Source of the DNA: Thermohalobaculum sp963721105
GTDB lineage: Bacteria; Pseudomonadota; Alphaproteobacteria; Rhodobacterales; Rhodobacteraceae
DNA length: 64,000 nt
Assembly: GCA_963721105.1 (NCBI GenBank)
Contig: CAVRHY010000011.1
Coordinates: 1,054,001-1,118,000 of the forward strand
Reading direction: 5' to 3'
A model generated the notes under the pieces. That model did no database searches, was not told the DNA's origin, and saw only the letters and a list, made by a program, of their open reading frames with translations. This document shows, in pieces, positions 59,453 through 64,000 of the stretch; the stretch's first letter is position 1; the number at the start of each line of letters is the position of its first letter. The translations under genes were made by a program, and so were the position numbers.

Positions 59453-59606
59453 AGATGTTGTGTTACCGGAGGCAGCGGCGGACGTCCAGACCCTGGCGCA
59501 TCAAGCCCGCAGACCAGGCCGGCGCCGCAGACGCGGCCAGGGCTGCTTGCCCTGGTCGGGACCAGGCGACGAGCGGGAGGAACCCGGCCGCGCCGCCCGG
59601 CCGGCT

Positions 59607-62000
59607 CTACAACTTGTCGAGCGCCTGCTGGATTTTCTCGGTCGGCGCGAATTGCAGCCCGGCACTCTTTTCCAGCGCAGCCTCCAGGGAGGTGCGCGCG
59701 TCGTCGGGCTTCTTCAGGGCGACCTGGATCATGCCGAGGTGATAAAGGACCCACGGGTTGTTCGGCAGCGCCGCGGCAGCGGGCGCGATCGCCTTGAGCG
59801 CCTCGTCGTGCTTGCCCGTGAGATACCGCGTCCAGCCAAAGGTGTCCCTGTACTGCGGCGTGTCGAGGTCGCGCAGCCGGCCGGCGATCTGGTAGGCGCG
59901 ATCGACCTCGCCCGGGTTGTCGGCCTTGTGATCGGAGAGAAGGCTGGCCAGGTTGTTTGCGACGACAATCGAGTTCGGGACCAGCCGGTAGAGCCTGTCG
60001 TAGAGCGAGATCGCCTCGTCGAACTGCCCCTGGCTCTCGCGTAGTTCCGCGAGCCGGGTAAGCAGGACCAGGTTGTCCGGCGAGGCCTTGAGGCCGGAGA
60101 CGAGTTCCGCTTCCGATGCGTCCTTGTCGCCCCTCATCGCGAACACCCGTGCCAGGGCGGAATGCGCGCCGCCATTCGTCGGATCGATCTTCAGGATGGC
60201 GCGGTACTTCTTCTCGGCCTCGTCGAGGTCTCCCGTCGCGACGTAGAGGTTCCCACGGACGCCGAGTGCCTGCAGGTTCTCCGGGTCCTTCTCCAGAAGG
60301 TCGTTCAGGTACGCCTCGGCCTCGCCGACCTTGCCCGCGCTCACATAGCTCTGGACGATGGCCGAGATCGATGCCGCCCGCTGGTTCTCGTCGGCCGGAA
60401 GATCGCGCAGCAGCGAGATGCCCTCGTCGAATTGCTCCTGGCCGATCAGGATCGCGGCCCGTAGTTGCCGGGCCCGGTCGGGGTCGAGCTGCTCGAGGGT
60501 CGCGGCAGCCTGCATGGCGCCGTCCCAGTCCTTCATCCGAACCCGCATGAAGCCGAGCGTGTCGTAGAATTCCTTGCGGTCCGGCTTGTTGGCTATGGCG
60601 CGGGACAGCACCACCTCCGCAGCGGTCTGGCGGCCGGCGCGGAGAAGAAACTCGACGTAGTTCTGGACCGTGTCCGGCTTGTAGTCGCTCACCCTGACGG
60701 CCGTCGCGAACCGGTCGCTGGCGATGTCGATGTTGCCCGAAAGCTCGTCGGCCCGGCCCGCGAGCAGAAGAAGTCGCGGATCCTCCGGCGCCTGGTTGAG
60801 CGCGGTACGGGCAGCCGCCTGGGCCTCCGCCAGCTTGTTCTGCTCGAGCAGCCGAGCGATCTTCATCACCAGGGCCTCGACATTGGTCGGATCGTCGGCG
60901 AGCACCGTCTCTACCAGCGCATCCGCCTCCTCGGTCTTGCTCTCGGCGAAGAGCGCCTTCGCCAGATCGACGCGGGCCTCGCTCCGGTGCTCTCCCTCGG
61001 TTTTCTCGACCAGATCGCGCAGGTACGAAATCGCGTCGGGCCGGTTGCCGGTCTCGATGTCGAAGCGGGCGAGAAGAAGCCGCAGGTCGAACGAGGCGTC
61101 CGGCCGGGCCGCCAGTTCGGCAAGCGTGGCACGGGCGGTCGGTACGTCGTGCTGCTTCTGCTGGAACCGGATGAGGTTGGTGATCGCTTCGATGTTGCGC
61201 GGCTGCGCATCGACGAGCGCGCGGAGCTCGGTCTCGACGACATCCATGTCCCCGGCGTGGTACGCCCACTGCGCGAGCGCCTGCTTGAACTTCAGCTCGT
61301 CCGGGAACGTCTTGACGATCGTCGCCAGCGCCGCGCCGATGCCGGCATTGTCGCCCTGCTGCTGGAGGATCTGCAACTTCGAGACGTGCAGCGGCAGGTT
61401 GTCGGGGTGCTGGTCGATCGCCTCGTCGAGGCGCGCGAGGGCGTCGGCAGGCGTCGCCGTCTGCATGAGGTAGGCGGATGAGACAAGGGCGACTTCGACG
61501 CTCCCGGGATCGAGCGATGCCGCCAGGTCCAGCGCCTTGCGCGCACCCTCGGGATCGCCCGTCCGGAGGAGAAGGCTGGCATTGAGCGCCTGGACATCCG
61601 CCCTGTTCGGGTCGAGCTTCAGGATCTCGGCCATCTGCTCCTGCGCCTTCTCGGAGCCGCCGCTGAGCAGGGAGTAGCGCGCCACCTTCAGTCGGGCATC
61701 GACGTTCGTCGGCTGGATTTCCACGACCGAGCGGAACCGGGCGAAGGCCTGCTGGAACTGGCCCTTCTGCTCGAAGATCTCTCCCATCGCGTAGATCGAC
61801 GGCGCGTGCTGGTCGTCCAGTTGCAGGACGTTGCGGAATTCGACCATGGCCTTTTCCGGCTCGCCCTGCTCGAGAAGCGCTTCGCCGCGGGCGTAGTGCT
61901 TGGCGATGCGTTCCTCAGCGCTGTCGCAGGAGGCAAGCAGCAGAACCAGGGCCGCGAAAAATAACATTCCGCTGGCTGGCCAACGGACATTCGTGAACAT
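59607..62000 (-). CDS. PEP-CTERM system TPR-repeat lipoprotein (PrsT-like)
   Basis: About 797 residues: lipoprotein signal with lipobox LLLASC (Cys ~25), then more than fifteen TPR-like helical repeats (for example EALLEQGEPEKAMVEFRNVL, QAFARFRSVVEIQPTNVDA, AEKKYRAILKIDPTNGGAHSALARVFAMRGD, PNSIVVANNLASLL). It matches PrsT, the TPR protein of exosortase-linked exopolysaccharide loci, thought to help secretion or assembly at the envelope. ATG 62000 is chosen for the leader; an ATG at 62060, one base after the previous stop, would add a 20-residue basic extension. Last gene of the leftward module. Confidence 0.85.
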   Translation of the reverse strand: MFTNVRWPASGMLFFAALVLLLASCDSAEERIAKHYARGEALLEQGEPEKAMVEFRNVLQLDDQHAPSIYAMGEIFEQKGQFQQAFARFRSVVEIQPTNVDARLKVARYSLLSGGSEKAQEQMAEILKLDPNRADVQALNASLLLRTGDPEGARKALDLAASLDPGSVEVALVSSAYLMQTATPADALARLDEAIDQHPDNLPLHVSKLQILQQQGDNAGIGAALATIVKTFPDELKFKQALAQWAYHAGDMDVVETELRALVDAQPRNIEAITNLIRFQQKQHDVPTARATLAELAARPDASFDLRLLLARFDIETGNRPDAISYLRDLVEKTEGEHRSEARVDLAKALFAESKTEEADALVETVLADDPTNVEALVMKIARLLEQNKLAEAQAAARTALNQAPEDPRLLLLAGRADELSGNIDIASDRFATAVRVSDYKPDTVQNYVEFLLRAGRQTAAEVVLSRAIANKPDRKEFYDTLGFMRVRMKDWDGAMQAAATLEQLDPDRARQLRAAILIGQEQFDEGISLLRDLPADENQRAASISAIVQSYVSAGKVGEAEAYLNDLLEKDPENLQALGVRGNLYVATGDLDEAEKKYRAILKIDPTNGGAHSALARVFAMRGDKDASEAELVSGLKASPDNLVLLTRLAELRESQGQFDEAISLYDRLYRLVPNSIVVANNLASLLSDHKADNPGEVDRAYQIAGRLRDLDTPQYRDTFGWTRYLTGKHDEALKAIAPAAAALPNNPWVLYHLGMIQVALKKPDDARTSLEAALEKSAGLQFAPTEKIQQALDKL

Positions 62001-62061
62001 TCTGCGCAACGAAAAAACTCCACCAATGTAGCGGCGATAGCGCCCCCGACTCGCAGCCATG

Positions 62062-63321
62062 TTAAAAGCTGAGGTCGTGCGCGAGTGTCAGGAAAACTTG
62101 ATGGCTCGTGGCCGTGCCTTCAAGCTGCCGGAACGTGTATCCGCCGGTCAGCGTGGTGCCGGCTCCCAGCGCGAGGCTGTAGCTTGGTCCGAAGCTGACC
62201 AGTTGCTGGCTGCCGCCGTTGCCCGAGAGAGGGGCGCGGCGTGAGTAGTTGAGTGACGCCTGGAGCTTCTGGTACTGGTTGACGGAATAGCCCAAGGTTC
62301 CCGACGCGCGCGTGAAGCTCTGCAAATCGCCCGTTGTCGAGCTCGGATCGATGCTCTGGCTCAGGTTCAGACTGACATTCAGGCGCTTCAGCCGGTAGTC
62401 GAGGCCCGCATCGCCGACAAAGCCGAGATCGAACTGCGGATCGCCGCCCGTCGGGTCTTGAGTTGTTCGCACCGCGTCGACGCCGGCGCCGATCCTGAAG
62501 GTATGACGCGGCGTGCGCTGCGTCGTCAGGTTCGCCTTGACCTCCAGCGTCTGGCTGTGCGTCCCATCATCGGACTGGAAGGCACGAAGCCCGGTCGTGA
62601 GCGTTCCCGTCGTCGTCTCGCTGAGCAGACGGCGCCAGGCGGCCGTCGTCCTGATCGAATGGGTCGGTATCAGGCCCGAGGAATTCGTCGAGAACTCCGT
62701 GTCTTGGCCGTCGATGCCGAAGGTCAGCTGGTTGCGCGGGTCGATCAGGAGGGTGAACGCCGTGTCGGCGCTGGAGCTGATCTGCGTGGCGTCCTTGTTT
62801 TCGACGGCGAACTCGTCGACGACCGAGCCGGGGTCCGTGGGATCGACGACGGCGCCGGTGGAGTCCAGCTCGGCGATCCGGGAAAAGGCCGTCGACTGCG
62901 TCCTGACGCTGGCCCTGGCCCTGGCGTTGTAGCGCTTTCCACGGTAGGCGGCATTCGCGGTGACCGTCGGATCGACGCGGCCGGTGCCGGCCAGCTGCTC
63001 GTCCTCGCCGAAGAAATACTGCGCCGCGAGGCCGAGATCGACCCCGAAAAGCCCGCGCTTCGTCCTGGCCGCAATACCCAGCCCGGCGCCGACCGTGTTG
63101 GTCACGACATTCTGGCCGTTCTTGTCGAGCCCCGGATTGGTATCTTCCCTGATGCTCTCCGAGAGGCGGGCGGTGTGCGTCCAGTCGGTCGCAGGACCAG
63201 CGCCCGGCGCGCAGGCAGCGAGCGCGAGAACGCCCAGCACGGCCGGCAGGGCAACCCAGCCGGTCCGAGCCACCGGGAAGCCACAGCATGTCACGGGCCG
63301 AACCCTATTCGAACAGCCCAC
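62062..63321 (-). CDS. Outer-membrane beta-barrel protein of the exopolysaccharide module
   Basis: 419-residue envelope protein. A hydrophobic leader with LALAAC (a possible lipobox) is followed by alternating amphipathic beta-strands with many Thr/Tyr/Arg (VNTVGAGLGIAARTKRG, LNVSLNLSQSID, ASLNYSRRAPL), ending in a terminal aromatic LTLAHDLSF that fits the outer-membrane insertion signal. It resembles the uncharacterised PEP-CTERM-associated outer-membrane proteins. ATG 63321 overlaps the export gene by 17 bases; a GTG at 63294 is an alternative start. Confidence 0.75.
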   Translation of the reverse strand: MGCSNRVRPVTCCGFPVARTGWVALPAVLGVLALAACAPGAGPATDWTHTARLSESIREDTNPGLDKNGQNVVTNTVGAGLGIAARTKRGLFGVDLGLAAQYFFGEDEQLAGTGRVDPTVTANAAYRGKRYNARARASVRTQSTAFSRIAELDSTGAVVDPTDPGSVVDEFAVENKDATQISSSADTAFTLLIDPRNQLTFGIDGQDTEFSTNSSGLIPTHSIRTTAAWRRLLSETTTGTLTTGLRAFQSDDGTHSQTLEVKANLTTQRTPRHTFRIGAGVDAVRTTQDPTGGDPQFDLGFVGDAGLDYRLKRLNVSLNLSQSIDPSSTTGDLQSFTRASGTLGYSVNQYQKLQASLNYSRRAPLSGNGGSQQLVSFGPSYSLALGAGTTLTGGYTFRQLEGTATSHQVFLTLAHDLSF

Positions 63322-63946
63322 GCTCGGGAACGACGACCACCGCGCCGTCCGAGAGCGCGGCGAGATCGCGGGAATTCGAGATCATGCCCTTTTCGAAGGC
63401 CTTGTAGTTGAAAAGCCGCATCACCTCGGCATCCTCGACGAGCTCGCGCACCTGGATCCGCTCGCGGGCGGCGAAGGGGCCGAGCCCCCCGGCCAGCGAA
63501 AGCGCCTTTGCCACGGTGATCGTCTCATCGGTCTTGTATGCGTAGCGCCCCGGCCGGGCGACCTCGCCGAGCACGTAGACCTCGAGAAGCTGCTCGTCCG
63601 CCGCAGACTGCTCGGCGAGGGCACTGACCGTGACGGTCACGTCCGGCGGCTGGACGAAGTTTCCGCGCAGGCGGGATTTGACCGTCGAGCTCAGCTGCTG
63701 TGGCGTCAACCCTGCGGCCGTCAGCGTGCCCGCGACCGGGAGAGATATCCGCCCGTCCGGCAAGACCAGGACCTGCGCGTCGAGCTGCGGGTCCTCCAGC
63801 ACGTTGACGACGAGGGTATCGCCCGGGTGGATCACATACGGCTCGACCGTCTTATCCTGCGCATGGGCGGCCATCCCGATGAAGGACAGGCAAAAGCCCA
63901 GGAACACAGCCCGCATCGAAACCGTCCACGAAAACAAGGATCCCAC
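63305..63946 (-). CDS. Polysaccharide export protein (Wza-type, exosortase-linked)
   Basis: 213-residue periplasmic/outer-membrane export protein with a signal peptide (VFLGFCLSFIGMAAHAQ). The Poly_export domain starts at YVIHPGDTLVVNVLEDPQLDAQVLVLPDGRISLPVAGTL, followed by an SLBB domain (EVYVLGEVARPGRYAYKTDETITVAKALSLAGGLGPFA). Translation starts at GTG 63946, 6 bases after a strong AGGAGG. Upstream genes of the locus, probably including the chain-length, kinase and exosortase genes, lie beyond the right edge. Confidence 0.88.
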   Translation of the reverse strand: MGSLFSWTVSMRAVFLGFCLSFIGMAAHAQDKTVEPYVIHPGDTLVVNVLEDPQLDAQVLVLPDGRISLPVAGTLTAAGLTPQQLSSTVKSRLRGNFVQPPDVTVTVSALAEQSAADEQLLEVYVLGEVARPGRYAYKTDETITVAKALSLAGGLGPFAARERIQVRELVEDAEVMRLFNYKAFEKGMISNSRDLAALSDGAVVVVPERGLFE

Positions 63947-64000
63947 GGTCCCCCTCCTGCCTCTTTGACACTGTTTTGCCAGTTACCCTAATGGCAAAGC

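Overview
This is high-GC DNA, probably around 70% by eye, with dense overlapping operons and an alphaproteobacterial gene set. Indicators are mreBCD-mrdA-rodA, glnB-glnA under a likely sigma-54 promoter, yejABEF-type peptide import, bdhA, MmcB, rph-rdgB-hemW, a VPLPA-CTERM protein and a PEP-CTERM-type exopolysaccharide module. I cannot place it below class. No rRNA, tRNA, insertion sequence, prophage or CRISPR array is visible.

Layout. 0.6-8.9 kb (minus): a compact catabolic operon with a D-2-hydroxyacid dehydrogenase, a malate/lactate-type dehydrogenase, an HpcH/HpaI aldolase, a methyltransferase, a MerF-like membrane protein plus a GDCCVxC protein, an AtuA-family pair and two M20 hydrolases. 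9-16.2 kb: an orphan permease, a DehI-like protein, two RraA-like aldolases around a ketopantoate-reductase-like gene, then patatin-bdhA. 16.4-19.2 kb: a frame-broken peptide-binding protein and a frame-broken LysE exporter. 19.2-26.7 kb (minus): DUF502, a GhrA-like reductase and the rod-shape operon. 27-32 kb: assorted single genes. 32-34 kb: SoxC-type sulfite dehydrogenase with its cytochrome. 34-40 kb: a complete yejABEF-type ABC importer. 40-42.6 kb: a two-haem cytochrome c and pheA. 42.6-46.6 kb: an accessory island with palindromic repeats, an Ala/Asp/Tyr-repeat gene broken in many frames, an unrecognised remnant and a VPLPA-CTERM gene. 46.6-53.3 kb: glnA, glnB, nnr, hemW, rdgB, rph. 53.9-59.5 kb: speB, an XpaC-like gene, an unusual acyl-CoA dehydrogenase and parC. 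59.6-64 kb (minus): a TPR lipoprotein, an outer-membrane beta-barrel and a polysaccharide export protein.

Links. The acyl-CoA dehydrogenase at 55.8 kb lacks both usual catalytic glutamates and carries the Arg/Gln pair I recall for 3-sulfinopropionyl-CoA desulfinase. Such an enzyme releases sulfite, which the SoxC/cytochrome pair at 32-34 kb could oxidise. The VPLPA-CTERM gene at 45.5 kb is a likely substrate of an exosortase system whose export module is cut by the right edge of the window.

Caution. At least eight genes need one or more frame changes to read as normal proteins, including parC and glnB, which should be intact in a living cell. Many of these breaks are probably sequencing or assembly indels. 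Dispersed palindromic repeats also occur, two of them inside or at the start of conserved genes, and one ~380-400 bp intergenic repeat occurs twice in the same orientation.
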